64,000 bases of DNA from Streptomonospora nanhaiensis (GCF_026642255.1 NZ_CP113264.1:4216001-4280000); one strand, 5' to 3'; shown: positions 9,247-18,089, numbered from the stretch's first letter. The notes: a model not told the origin generated them from the sequence alone. A program made the numbers and translations.

Positions 9247-10523
9247 GCGCGCGGACCGGGCCGCTCACGCACGGCCAGCTCTCCGTCCTGCGCTCCCTCG
9301 CCGTGCACGGCCCCGGCGCACAGGCGGTCGCGAACCTGACCAGCGCCTGGGAGGTGCCGTTCGGGGTCGGGACCGCCCAGGTCATGGACGCCTGGCTGCG
9401 CCTGGTCGAGGCCCACGAGGGCCTGCGGAGCTCGTACACGGCCGAGGGAACCCCCGCCCAGCGCGTGCACCCCTTCGAGCCGTCGCAGGTCCCGGCGGTC
9501 GAACTGGCCGAGGACACCGCGGCCGCCGCGCTGGGACTGGCCGCCGGGTACGCGGCCGAACCGATCCCGGTCGACGCGGGCCGGCCCTGGCGCGCGGCCG
9601 TGGCCACCTTCGAGGGCGAACCGCTCTACCTGGTGACCGCCATCCACCACGTGGCTGCGGACAACGCCGCGCTGGCCGTCCTGGAGGAGGACTTCGGCCG
9701 CCTCCTCCAGGGACGGGACCCCGAGCCCGGGCCCCAGCCCCTGGACCTGGCCCTGGAGCAGCGGGATCGCCCTGAGGCCGGCGAACGGAGCCTGCGCCAC
9801 TGGGCGGGGGTCTGGAAGGACCTGGGGGACCGCGACCCGGCCGACACCAGCAGGCGCCGCCGGGCCTCGGTCTACAGCCTGGAGGGCCTGGCCGCCGCGC
9901 GGAAGCTCTCGGAGGACCTGCGGGTGTCGGTCCAGTCCGTGCTGCTCGGCGTCGGCGCCCTGGCGGTCTCCCGGTTCGAGGCGCGCGACAGGCCCACCTT
10001 CGCGCTGATGGCCGCCAACCGGGTCGACGAGCGCTGGGCAAGGGTGGTCGGCTCGCTCAACCAGTACGCCCCGGTGACCGTGGCCGTCGACGAGGACGCC
10101 CACCCCCTGGACTTCCTCAAGGCCACCTACGTGCAGTGCCTGTCGGCCTACATGCACGGCTCCTACGACGTCGACGCGCTCGCGGCGCGGCTGCGCGACC
10201 AGGGAGAGCCCGACCCCGAGCCGACCGGCTTCGCCAGGCACTTCAACTTCCTGGGCGCGGTGGACGCGGAGCCCGCGCCGGGTTCCCCCCTGCTGACCGG
10301 GGCCCAGTGGCGCGGGTCCGGCCAGCGCACCGGCGCGAACCTGCACCTGGCGATCGCCGTGGGCGAGGGGGTGCTGATCGGCGTGGGGGCCAGCGAGCGC
10401 CTCATGCCCGGCGACGGCCCGGCCAGGACGGCCGCCGCCATCGAGGCCGGACTGATCGGCATCGCCGAGGGGTCCGCCCAGACCCTGCGGGAGGTGAGCC
10501 TGGACCCGGTGCGGCAGGTGTGA
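9243..10523 (+). CDS. stand-alone condensation-domain protein 1
   Basis: A 426-residue protein starting at ATG 9243, overlapping the previous stop by four bases. The N-terminal LTHGQLSVL matches condensation motif C1. The active-site motif reads HHVAADN (residues 135-141), so both histidines and the aspartate of HHxxxDG are kept and the last glycine is Asn. A later FNFLG corresponds to the C-domain floor-loop region. No carrier or adenylation domain is attached. It should condense or transfer an acyl or aminoacyl group between carrier proteins, or onto a free amine. As the last gene of the operon it could perform an off-loading or tailoring step. The function is inferred from the family only. 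Confidence 0.8.
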   Translation: MSARTGPLTHGQLSVLRSLAVHGPGAQAVANLTSAWEVPFGVGTAQVMDAWLRLVEAHEGLRSSYTAEGTPAQRVHPFEPSQVPAVELAEDTAAAALGLAAGYAAEPIPVDAGRPWRAAVATFEGEPLYLVTAIHHVAADNAALAVLEEDFGRLLQGRDPEPGPQPLDLALEQRDRPEAGERSLRHWAGVWKDLGDRDPADTSRRRRASVYSLEGLAAARKLSEDLRVSVQSVLLGVGALAVSRFEARDRPTFALMAANRVDERWARVVGSLNQYAPVTVAVDEDAHPLDFLKATYVQCLSAYMHGSYDVDALAARLRDQGEPDPEPTGFARHFNFLGAVDAEPAPGSPLLTGAQWRGSGQRTGANLHLAIAVGEGVLIGVGASERLMPGDGPARTAAAIEAGLIGIAEGSAQTLREVSLDPVRQV

Positions 10524-10530
10524 GAAGCGC

Positions 10531-10555
10531 GGCCCGCCCCCACCTCGGGCGGGCC
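10531..10555. terminator. bidirectional terminator between convergent operons
   Basis: A perfect 9-bp stem (10531-10539 with 10547-10555, GGCCCGCCC/GGGCGGGCC) encloses a 7-base loop. It lies exactly between the stop of the plus-strand condensation gene (10523) and the stop of the minus-strand carrier-protein gene (10557). There is no long T tract, which is usual in very G+C-rich actinomycetes. Confidence 0.7.
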
Positions 10556-10556
10556 G

Positions 10557-10829
10557 TCAGCCGGTCCGGCCGCCGAGGATCGCGCGGACCGCCTCCGCGA
10601 TGTTCGCGGCACTGGTGAAAACCTCGGGCGTCAGGAACTCGTCCGGGAATTCGATATCGAACTCGCCTTCGATCGCCACCATGACGGAGATATTGGACAG
10701 GGAATCCATCCCGGCGGCCCAGAGGTCCGATTGCGGGGTCAGCTGTTCGGTGTTCCTGAAACCGGGAAGACCGGATATAACGACGCCAAGGACTTCCTCA
10801 TCGGTAATAGCACGAACATCGGATCCCAT
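10557..10829 (-). CDS. discrete carrier protein 2
   Basis: A 90-residue acyl/aminoacyl carrier protein. The phosphopantetheine serine is in AGMDSLSNI, followed by an acidic EGEFDIEFPDEFLTPEVF segment. From memory, that FPDE-LTPxxF pattern resembles the carriers paired with class II aaRS-like amino acid:carrier-protein ligases, so this may be the real partner of the ligase at 2821. The ATG at 10829 is chosen over an upstream TTG (10844) because GGGCGG lies at better spacing. It runs opposite to the main operon and has its own near-consensus promoter. Confidence 0.82.
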   Translation of the reverse strand: MGSDVRAITDEEVLGVVISGLPGFRNTEQLTPQSDLWAAGMDSLSNISVMVAIEGEFDIEFPDEFLTPEVFTSAANIAEAVRAILGGRTG

Positions 10830-10872
10830 GAATCGACCGCCCAACCCTCTGTGCTCCCGGCATTTCGAGTGA

Positions 10873-10902
10873 ACAGTACTGAGCGGCCCGCAGAACTGTC
10901 AA
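10873..10902 (-). promoter_or_regulatory. near-consensus vegetative promoter for the carrier-protein gene
   Basis: Read on the minus strand there is TTGACA (10902-10897), an 18-bp spacer and TACTGT (10878-10873). The start of transcription would fall near 10866, about 37 bases upstream of the ATG at 10829. A perfect -35 hexamer is uncommon in this G+C-rich window. It suggests that the carrier protein is transcribed on its own. Confidence 0.6.
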
Positions 10903-11126
10903 CAGCCCTTCCTCGGGGAAACAGGACTGACGAAAGGACTTCGTGCCGGGCCGTCCTCGCGCCGTCGGCAGGGACCCGCACACGTGGGGGTCGCCGGTTC
11001 TCCGTGCCCCTCCCCGTGAGGGGGCGCGGCGGCTCCCCGACCGTGGACACGGCGGAGGACGGACCGCGGGAGCGACCGCTCCCCACCCGCACGCGCGCGA
11101 ACCGCGGCCGTCGGATCCCGCACCCG

Positions 11127-12473
11127 CTAGTGTCCGTGGACCGCCGAGAGGGCCAGGTCCACGAGCGAGTCCTGGACCGTGCGCAGGTACCGTTCCGCGA
11201 GTTCGGGCGGCAGAAAGGCCGTGTCGACGAGGCATGAGAGGCTGCGCGGATGCGAGGAGAGGAGGAACTGGATCTTCTCCTCGCTGTGTTCGAACAGCCA
11301 TCGGAACCGGGCGTTCCCGGCGTCGGCGAGAAGCTCCGCGGCGGGGATGTCCTCCGCTTCCGCCGGCCCGCCCCCCGGTTTGCCGATGTAGTTGATCGTG
11401 GCGTTCGAACGCGCGGGGGGCACGGCCTCCTCCCTGATGCGGCGCATTTCCGGAGGCCAGTAGTAGGGGCACCGCAGCATCGAGACCGCACTGCGCTGCA
11501 CCTCGCCCGCTATGTCGGGCAGCTCCCGGTCCAGACGGCGCAGCACGAGCGGGAGCTCCTGTGAGTAGTGCCCCACGGCGGTCTGCGTCCTGGCGTCGTA
11601 GCGGTTGAGGGTCCGCAGCGAGAAACCGAACTCCGTCACCCCGCAGAGCCGGTGCAGGGTGATCGCCGCGACGGCGATGAGGACCGACGAGGCGCTGACG
11701 CCCAGGTGCCGGGCCAGGAGGCGGGCGGCCTTGTCGGGCGCCTGCGAGAGGAGCTCGCCCATCCAGTAGCGGTTCGGCTGGGGCCGCACTCGCGCGGAAT
11801 CGGGGAAGGGGCCCGCGGGGACGTCGGCCAGGCTCTCACGCAGGAATCTGTGCGCCCGCTCGAGCTTGCGCCGACCGGCGGGTGATTCCTCGTACGCGAG
11901 CTGGTCCAGTGGCTGCCACGGGTCGGCGGGAAGGACGTCGTCGGGGTGCTGTCCTTCGAGGAGCCTGCCGGTCTGCTCGACGAGGAGGCGAAGGCCCCAG
12001 ATGTCGACGACGATGTGCGAGAGGACGAGGACGAGGACCCGGGGGGCTCCCTCCTGGGTGACCACCGAGAACCTGACCGGCAACTCGGCGTCCAGGCAGA
12101 ACCGCTCGCCCGCGCTCGCCCGCGCGGTCTCCTCCGCCACCCGCTCGGCGTCCTCCTCCGTGTCGATCACCGCCACGGGGATCGTCCCCCGCGCGTGCGC
12201 CTGTTGGACGGGCTCCCCCTCCTCGTCCACGGTGTACAGGGTGCGCAGCGAGGCGTGGCGTTCCACCAGTGCGCGGACCGAACGAAGGACCACCTCGAGC
12301 TCCGTGCCACCGGGAACGTCCAACAGGAGCTCCGAGTTGAGGTGCTCGTCGTTCGGGGCGAGGTCGGCGATGATGTCCCAGATGAAACGCTGACCGCAGG
12401 TCAGCCTGCCGTACTGCGGATCTGCGCCGCCCCACGCCTCGAAGGGGATGTCGGCGCGGCGGTCGGCGACCAT
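11127..12473 (-). CDS. stand-alone condensation-domain protein 2
   Basis: A 448-residue single-domain condensation protein with ATG start behind GAAGAGGG. Motif C1 is LTCGQRFIW. The active-site motif reads SHIVVDIWG, so the first histidine of HHxxxDG is Ser152; the second, catalytic histidine (His153) and Asp157 remain, and the glycine is Ile158. A later INYIG matches the FNFLG of the other stand-alone C protein, so the two may belong to the same subfamily. The gene lies 298 bp upstream of the carrier-protein gene on the same strand. It may act on that carrier. It could equally be a non-canonical acyltransferase, as in PapA-like relatives. Confidence 0.78.
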   Translation of the reverse strand: MVADRRADIPFEAWGGADPQYGRLTCGQRFIWDIIADLAPNDEHLNSELLLDVPGGTELEVVLRSVRALVERHASLRTLYTVDEEGEPVQQAHARGTIPVAVIDTEEDAERVAEETARASAGERFCLDAELPVRFSVVTQEGAPRVLVLVLSHIVVDIWGLRLLVEQTGRLLEGQHPDDVLPADPWQPLDQLAYEESPAGRRKLERAHRFLRESLADVPAGPFPDSARVRPQPNRYWMGELLSQAPDKAARLLARHLGVSASSVLIAVAAITLHRLCGVTEFGFSLRTLNRYDARTQTAVGHYSQELPLVLRRLDRELPDIAGEVQRSAVSMLRCPYYWPPEMRRIREEAVPPARSNATINYIGKPGGGPAEAEDIPAAELLADAGNARFRWLFEHSEEKIQFLLSSHPRSLSCLVDTAFLPPELAERYLRTVQDSLVDLALSAVHGH

Positions 12474-13247
12474 GGTGGACCCTCTTCCGTCGGAGCGGGT
12501 GTCTCGTCAACGAGCGCTGCGGGGACCGGCGTTCGGACTTCGTTCGAAACCCGCCGTTGCCCTGCCTTCGAAAAAGCAGGACACCGGATTCCCGAAAATA
12601 ATGCTTGCGGAGAATTCTAGCAGTTCCATCCGAAATTTCCAGGCCTTTCTCCCGACAAGACGCACCGCCGCTTCCCGAACACTCCCGCAATGCGTGGGGC
12701 AGCATAGAGCAGTCGGGGAGGCGTCAACGGCGAGAGGGGCGCAATGGCCACGGACGAATACCGGGGCCGAATTCGCAGAGTTACGGTTCCGGGGTCGGCC
12801 CGATCCCGGACGGACGCCCTTCGAACAGTTCGGGGCGGCACCGCACGGGTCTGTGCCGAGCACGGACAGGGCGGCGAGCTGGCAGACACCGCCCAGGACA
12901 GTTTCCTTTTCGGTGAGCGGTGACGTTCGCGCTGGTCATGGGAGGACGATCACGGCCAGCGGGCCGGTGCACGCCGCCTACGGCCCCCACCGGATCGTTT
13001 CCTGCCGGGTGTGATGGAGGCTCCGGCGTGTACCGGCTCCGGTGCGCGAGGCGGCGGTGGCCGGAGGAACCCCCAGAGCCCTCAAGGCAACACGGCACTC
13101 ACAGCGTGTGATCACGCCAGGCGCAGGGCACCTCGCAGGGCCTTCGAGATGAGCTCTTACGCGGGAAGAGACCGGGACCCGGGGCCCGGGACGGCGCGTG
13201 CCGGGAGTCGTCGGAGAACGCCACCCGGCACGACCGGACGCCACCGC
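12474..13247. other. 774-bp intergenic region at the right edge of the biosynthetic cluster
   Basis: No convincing gene is seen; the open frames here have no recognisable domain and shifting composition. The stretch 12540-12680 is clearly less G+C-rich than its surroundings and is the likely promoter region of the condensation gene at 12473. A minus-strand TAGAAT (12619-12614) is a candidate -10, without a good -35. The 19-bp element at 13007-13025 recurs at 22645-22663. This gap is the natural right boundary of the cluster. Confidence 0.5.
13007..13025 (+). repeat. dispersed 19-bp repeat, copy 1
   Basis: The 19 bases here (CCGGGTGTGATGGAGGCTC) are identical to 22645-22663, with looser similarity for about ten bases on either side. 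Both copies lie in gene-poor DNA. It could be the end of a lost insertion sequence or a shared regulatory or terminator element. No transposase is seen next to either copy. Confidence 0.5.
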
Positions 13248-13700
13248 TCAGGCGCCGCGCTTGCCCCACTCGATGGCGGGGCAGGTGTCCATCACCATCG
13301 GCACTGCGGCCTCCCGCGTGCGCCGGAACGCCTCCTCGTCGAGGACGCCGAGCTGGAACCACACACCGCCGGCGCCGATCGCGACGGCCTGGTCGGCGAA
13401 CTCGCCGGCCGCCTCCGAACGGCGGAAGACGTCGACGACGTCGATGGTGCCGACGGCGGCGGCCGCGTCGGCCAGCGTCGCGTAGGCCCTCTCCCCGAGG
13501 ACCTCCTCACCCGCGGCGGCGGCCCCGGGGTGGACCGGGACGATCCGCTTGCCCCTGGCCTGCAGCAACTCTGCGATCCGGTAGGCGGTACGCCCCTGGT
13601 CGTTCGACAGGCCGACGACGGCCCAGGTCCGGGTGTCGTCGAGGAGGTGGTCGATGGTCTTCGGGTCCAGCCACGGCTCGGTCATGTTCGTGGAGAACAT
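13248..13700 (-). CDS. CoA-binding domain protein (YccU-like)
   Basis: A 150-residue Rossmann-fold CoA_binding_2 protein of usual family length. Visible features are TWAVVGLSNDQGRTAYRIA near the N-terminus, IVPVHPG in the middle, DVVDVFRR, and GVWFQLGVLDEEA followed by the conserved VMDTCPAIEW end. Members bind CoA or a related nucleotide; no catalytic role is established. A second in-frame ATG at 13685 (MTEPW) is an equally plausible start. It lies downstream of the large phosphodiesterase gene, separated by a strong hairpin, so it is probably transcribed on its own. Confidence 0.82.
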   Translation of the reverse strand: MFSTNMTEPWLDPKTIDHLLDDTRTWAVVGLSNDQGRTAYRIAELLQARGKRIVPVHPGAAAAGEEVLGERAYATLADAAAAVGTIDVVDVFRRSEAAGEFADQAVAIGAGGVWFQLGVLDEEAFRRTREAAVPMVMDTCPAIEWGKRGA

Positions 13701-13765
13701 CCCCGGCGTGCCACCGATTCCCGCGCCCCGGCTCGGGCCCCGGGAGAGCGGTGGACGCAGCTGAA

Positions 13766-13793
13766 GGGCGGGGGCGACGGCGCACCCCCGCCC
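13766..13793 (-). terminator. terminator of the glycosidase/phosphoesterase gene
   Basis: A perfect 9-bp stem (13766-13774 with 13785-13793, GGGCGGGGG/CCCCCGCCC) and a 10-base loop lie 23 bp beyond the stop codon of the minus-strand gene at 13816. Confidence 0.6.
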
Positions 13794-13815
13794 CCACGTG
13801 GCCGGGGTACAGGCG

Positions 13816-16800
13816 TCAGGGCTTCACAGCGATGGTCACCTGTTCGGTGACGCCGTTCACCGTGACGGCGAGGTCGACCGTCCCCTCCCCCAGCGCGCTG
13901 AACCGGCCCGTCGCCGGGTCGAACGCGGCGACGTGGTCGGCCCCGGCATCCCCGGCCGGGCCGATGTGGACGCCGTCGGAACCGGACCAGTCCGCGCTCA
14001 CCGGGTAGAGGACCGGCACCGCGGTGCCGTCGTTGTCCACCGTCGCGGTGACCTCGACCTCTTCACCGACACCCACCGAGGCCGGCGCCTCCAGTACCAA
14101 CCCGTCCACGTGGGGGCGCAGCTCGGTCGCCACCCAGTCCTCCGCGGGATCGCCGCCGGTGTCCACACCCCACAAGGACCAGCCGGTGAAGCCGCCGTCC
14201 GCGGGACCGGCCGAGGGGTTCTTGCCGACGTTGCCGTTGATGACGTAGGGCACGCCGTCCACCCGGTCCGCGTGGAACACGCCGACGTGCGCGCCGATGA
14301 ACGCCGCGCCCTTGCCGCTCCCGGACTGGAACTCGGCCAGCCAACCCTCGACGGTGACCGCCTCCTTGCGGTCCGACAGCTCGCTCGCCCGGGTCGGCAG
14401 CGGATCGCGCAGGGGCACGTGCTGGGCCACCACGACCGACGACACGGCGGGGTCGTCGGCCGCGCGGTCGAGCTCTTCGCGCAGCAGCGGCAGCTGCGAC
14501 CAGTCGCCCGCCCGATAGGAGAACCGCGCCGTGTCCAGGAAGATGAACCTGGTGCCGTGGTGGTCGACCACGTGCCGGGTCTCCCCGAACGCCTCCCGGA
14601 AGTTGTCCAGCGTGCCCTCGGACACCTCGTGGTTGCCCGGCACGTAGTAGTAGGGCAGCTCGCCCTCCAGCTCCTCGTCGAGGATGCGCCGGGCCAGCGC
14701 GAAGTCCTCCGGGGCGGCCTCGTCGACCAGGTCGCCGTTGATGACGAGGAACTCGGCGTCACTGGCCCGGATCTCGCGGAGCGCACGCCGTGTCTGGGCG
14801 ACGATCCCGCTGTCCGGGGCACGGGCGACGAACTGGGCGTCGGACAGGACGGCGAACCGCCAGTCCTGGCCGGCCACGGCCCGGCCGGGCGCCACCACCG
14901 GGTCGACGACCGGTTCGGCGGGCGGCAGGTCCACCGGCGGCGGCACCATCGCGGTCAGCTCGTCGACGACCACCTCGCCGTGATAGCCGGCGCCCGGGTC
15001 GGTCTCGGCGAAGTAGAGGCGGCGCAGCGACAGCGGGTACTGCGTGCCCGGCGGCACCTCGAAGACCAGCTGCTGCCACCCCGGTTCGTCGAGGTAGCCG
15101 GCACGCAGCGCGGGCAGCAGCTGGCCTGAGCCGTCCCAGACCTGGAGGCTGGCCCACTCCCCGTTGCCCTCGGCGTGCACCCAGGCACGCAGTTCCTGCG
15201 GCTGGCCGGGGATCTCCAGCTCCCTGCCGGGCGGCAGGACACCGCCGGTACGGGTCCCGGTCGAAGCGGTGAAGTCGTAGGTCAAACCCACCGCGGCGCC
15301 GTCCCGACCCTCGGCCACGGCAACGCCTCCGTCCGCGCGCTCGCCGAAGTAGGACCAGTCGGCCGCATCCTCGAAATCGGCGACGACGGTCTCCTCCAGG
15401 CCGACGGTGACCGCGAAGCTCGTCTCCACGCCGGCGACCCGGACGGTGGCGACCGTGGCCCCGCTGTCGGTGACGGCCCGGACCTCGAACCGCCCGTCCT
15501 CGGTCACCGAGACCCGCGCGACGCTTTCATCGATGTCCAGCTCGACATCGGCCGGCTCGACCGGCGCGGCGAACCCACGGGAGTCGTAGCCGGTCACCCC
15601 GACCACCGCGGACGCCTCGGCGTCGGCGAGCCCCACCCGCCCGGACGTGGTCTCGAGCCGGGCCAGCTCGCCCAGCACCGTCAACTCGATGTCCCCCGTG
15701 GCACTCCGCTGGCGGGCCGTGACGGTGGCGGTGCCCGCCGAACGCGCGGTGAACACGCCGTCCCGGTCCACCGTGCCGACCCGGTTGTCACCGGACCGCC
15801 AGTGCGGATCGGCCTGAACCGGTGCGTAGGTCTCGTCGTGACCGGCTGCGGTGAGCGTCCGCCTCAGGCCGGGGAAGACCCGGTCGGGCCGGGTCGGTGC
15901 GACATAGGCGGGGCCGTCGCCGCGTCCGGGTTCGAGCAGGGTCTCGACCCAGAAGCCGTCGAGCCGGCCGCTGCCCTCGGGGGCGAACAGGGCGAGCCCG
16001 TTGGGGACGAGGCGCTCCTGGCCGTCCGAGGGCCGGTTCTCGACCCGCACCTGCTCCGCGCCGGGCTCCCGCGCCACCATGGTGGTCGAGCCGCCGCCGT
16101 CGAGGTTGAGCGCGGTGTGCGCGCCGGCCTCCACCATCATCTCGCCCAGTTCGTCCAGGCCGACGCCCTCGGCGAACGACGGCTGCCGGCCGTCCACGCT
16201 GAGCAGGAACATCTGCGAGCCGTCCTCGGAGAAGCCGATGGCCGTGCGCGGGGCGCCCGGGGTGTTGTTGCCCTGGCCGGCCCGCTGGACCTCCCCGTCG
16301 ACGACGAGCAGCTGACGGCCGTTCAGCGCGGCGTGGAGCTCCTGCTCCCCGCCGGCCCGCGCGTCGTAGTCGATGCCGACCGGGTCGCCCACGGCCAGGT
16401 CGGACAACGCTGCGGCGCCGCTCTCGCGACCGACCAGGACGAAGGAATCGTCGGCGATCCCGCCCTCGCGGGGCTCCTCCACGATCTCGGAGACGACACC
16501 GTCGGTGACGACGACCTCCAGCGTCTCCGTCGCCCCCTCGACCGCCCGGCACCGGCAGTACGTCCCCCACAACGGGGTGAACGCGGCGATCCCGCCGGTC
16601 GCCAGCGCCGGTTTGTTGATCGCGTCCAGCGACGGCGTCTCCCCGGTCGGCAGCTCGACGGTCCCCTCGAAGAACACCTCCCCGATCGAGCCGAGCCCGT
16701 CGGGCGTGAAGATCGCCGCCGACCCGCGGTAGTCGTTGGTGGCCGGGGACTGGATCACCTCACCGCCCTGCACGGCCACGCCCTGCGGCGCACCGGAGGC

Positions 16801-17253
16801 GTTGATGTCGAAGAAGTCGCCGTTCACCGCGGCGACCGCACCGGCCCGGTCCGCCTGGACGCTCAACGGCTCCCGCTCGGTCACCCGGCCGGGGAACAGG
16901 TAGTCGACGCTCACCCCGCCGGTGAGGTCGGCGGTCAACAGGTCGGCCTGCAACCAGGTGGGCGTCCCGGTGTAGCCGTCCGGCCCGTAGGCCTCGAACG
17001 AGTTCAGCGTGACACCGGGGGCGACCGGGCGCTCCGCGTTGAACGTCTCCAGCCGCGGCTCCGGATCCTCGACCGTGGCGGCCGAGCCGCCCGGCGGGAT
17101 CTCGACGGTCTCGCTGAACCCGGTGTGCTCGCGCGGGTCCTCACGCGCCGTGCTCGCCTGGGCGACCGGGGCGAGGGAGAGGGTGAGCACCAGGACGGAA
17201 CCCGCGGCCACCGCGGTACCCGTGCGTGAGCGGATCGACCACCGGCGAATCAT
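13816..17253 (-). CDS. secreted phosphodiester glycosidase / metallophosphoesterase fusion
   Basis: A 1145-residue exported protein. The ATG at 17253 is chosen because CGGAGG precedes it and a Sec signal peptide follows directly: RRW, a hydrophobic core around VLVLTLSLAPVAQA, then AQAS. The first half is a phosphodiester glycosidase (NAGPA, DUF2233) domain, with AVNGDFFDINASGAPQG and the hallmark ALNLDGGGSTTMV. Ig-like/Big-type segments and a carbohydrate-binding-like beta domain follow. A calcineurin-like metallophosphoesterase then shows VINGDLVDE, YYVPGNHE, VAQHVPL and FIGAHVG, with a final Ig-like domain. It probably removes sugar-phosphate or phosphodiester groups from extracellular polymers. 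The substrate is unknown. Confidence 0.87.
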   Translation of the reverse strand: MIRRWSIRSRTGTAVAAGSVLVLTLSLAPVAQASTAREDPREHTGFSETVEIPPGGSAATVEDPEPRLETFNAERPVAPGVTLNSFEAYGPDGYTGTPTWLQADLLTADLTGGVSVDYLFPGRVTEREPLSVQADRAGAVAAVNGDFFDINASGAPQGVAVQGGEVIQSPATNDYRGSAAIFTPDGLGSIGEVFFEGTVELPTGETPSLDAINKPALATGGIAAFTPLWGTYCRCRAVEGATETLEVVVTDGVVSEIVEEPREGGIADDSFVLVGRESGAAALSDLAVGDPVGIDYDARAGGEQELHAALNGRQLLVVDGEVQRAGQGNNTPGAPRTAIGFSEDGSQMFLLSVDGRQPSFAEGVGLDELGEMMVEAGAHTALNLDGGGSTTMVAREPGAEQVRVENRPSDGQERLVPNGLALFAPEGSGRLDGFWVETLLEPGRGDGPAYVAPTRPDRVFPGLRRTLTAAGHDETYAPVQADPHWRSGDNRVGTVDRDGVFTARSAGTATVTARQRSATGDIELTVLGELARLETTSGRVGLADAEASAVVGVTGYDSRGFAAPVEPADVELDIDESVARVSVTEDGRFEVRAVTDSGATVATVRVAGVETSFAVTVGLEETVVADFEDAADWSYFGERADGGVAVAEGRDGAAVGLTYDFTASTGTRTGGVLPPGRELEIPGQPQELRAWVHAEGNGEWASLQVWDGSGQLLPALRAGYLDEPGWQQLVFEVPPGTQYPLSLRRLYFAETDPGAGYHGEVVVDELTAMVPPPVDLPPAEPVVDPVVAPGRAVAGQDWRFAVLSDAQFVARAPDSGIVAQTRRALREIRASDAEFLVINGDLVDEAAPEDFALARRILDEELEGELPYYYVPGNHEVSEGTLDNFREAFGETRHVVDHHGTRFIFLDTARFSYRAGDWSQLPLLREELDRAADDPAVSSVVVAQHVPLRDPLPTRASELSDRKEAVTVEGWLAEFQSGSGKGAAFIGAHVGVFHADRVDGVPYVINGNVGKNPSAGPADGGFTGWSLWGVDTGGDPAEDWVATELRPHVDGLVLEAPASVGVGEEVEVTATVDNDGTAVPVLYPVSADWSGSDGVHIGPAGDAGADHVAAFDPATGRFSALGEGTVDLAVTVNGVTEQVTIAVKP

Positions 17254-17301
17254 GGGAAGCCTCCGTGCGGCTCGGGGGATAGCGGAGAGCCCTCTGCGTT
17301 G

Positions 17302-17338
17302 ACTTCCTACCATCAAGCCGATCGTTTGTGTAGGAAGT
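17302..17338. promoter_or_regulatory. inverted repeat upstream of the phosphoesterase gene
   Basis: Perfect 9-bp arms ACTTCCTAC (17302-17310) and GTAGGAAGT (17330-17338) are separated by 19 bases, 49-85 bp upstream of the ATG at 17253. The position suits an operator or activator site for that gene. The rest of the 362-bp gap (17254-17615) shows no gene. Confidence 0.45.
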
Positions 17339-17615
17339 GAACGGACCCCGAATCCTGTTCATCTCCCTCGCCGGGGCCGTCCACGCGGAGGTCTGACCAG
17401 CGGACACACTCACCGGCCATCGGCGTCGAAACGGTCCCCGGGCAGGACCGCCCGTCTCCAGATTTCACCTGAAGACAGCGCGTTCGTCATGCGGAGTCCC
17501 ACTGCACACATCAGACCCACGCGTCCCCGGAGCGAGGTGGTACGGGCGCTTTGCTCCCCAACGGCCGAGGCCGTGCGACCCCTTCTGCGGCGGTCCGCAC
17601 CGGAGCTGACGGGCG

Positions 17616-18089
17616 TCAGGCGGAGACCGGGGTCAGCCGGAAGACGGGGATGAGGCGGTCCGTGCGTCGCTCGTACAGGGCGTAGTTGGGCCAGACCACG
17701 CACATGAGCGCCCAGGCCCGCTCACGTTCGTGCGACGTGAGTTCCTCTGCCTCGACCTCGACGCTCCGACCCGATTTCTCGACGAGGGAGGTGGGGGCCT
17801 CCCTGAGGTTGTGCACCCACTGAGGTGTCCTGGGCGCACCGAAGGACGAACCGGCGACGAGCAGATGCGCGCCGTCGCGAACACACAGCAGGGGCGTCCT
17901 TCGAAGCTCACCGCTGATCCGCCCGTTGACCGTGAGCATGATGTTCGGCAGGCCGACGATGTCGAGTATCCCGATGTACCCGCGGCTGACCCGTTGAAGG
18001 CCCCGATCGAGTCGGGTGATCTGGGGCAGCAGTCTCGGCATCCAGGAGATGGCGCCGATCCGCACGGCGAGCGGGGTCAACAGTCCCAT
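17616..18089 (-). CDS. Ddn-like deazaflavin-dependent nitroreductase family protein
   Basis: A 157-residue protein of the split-barrel nitroreductase/F420-dependent oxidoreductase family (DUF385, Ddn-like), normal in length. Visible are MLTVNGRISGELRRTPLL, LLVAGSSFGAPRTPQWVHNL, and the family-typical C-terminal YALYERRTDRLIPVFRL. Members use F420H2 or bind flavin to reduce quinones or nitro compounds. The ATG at 18089 starts where homology begins; a longer upstream frame is arginine- and proline-rich and looks non-coding. It has no obvious functional neighbour. Confidence 0.85.
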   Translation of the reverse strand: MGLLTPLAVRIGAISWMPRLLPQITRLDRGLQRVSRGYIGILDIVGLPNIMLTVNGRISGELRRTPLLCVRDGAHLLVAGSSFGAPRTPQWVHNLREAPTSLVEKSGRSVEVEAEELTSHERERAWALMCVVWPNYALYERRTDRLIPVFRLTPVSA

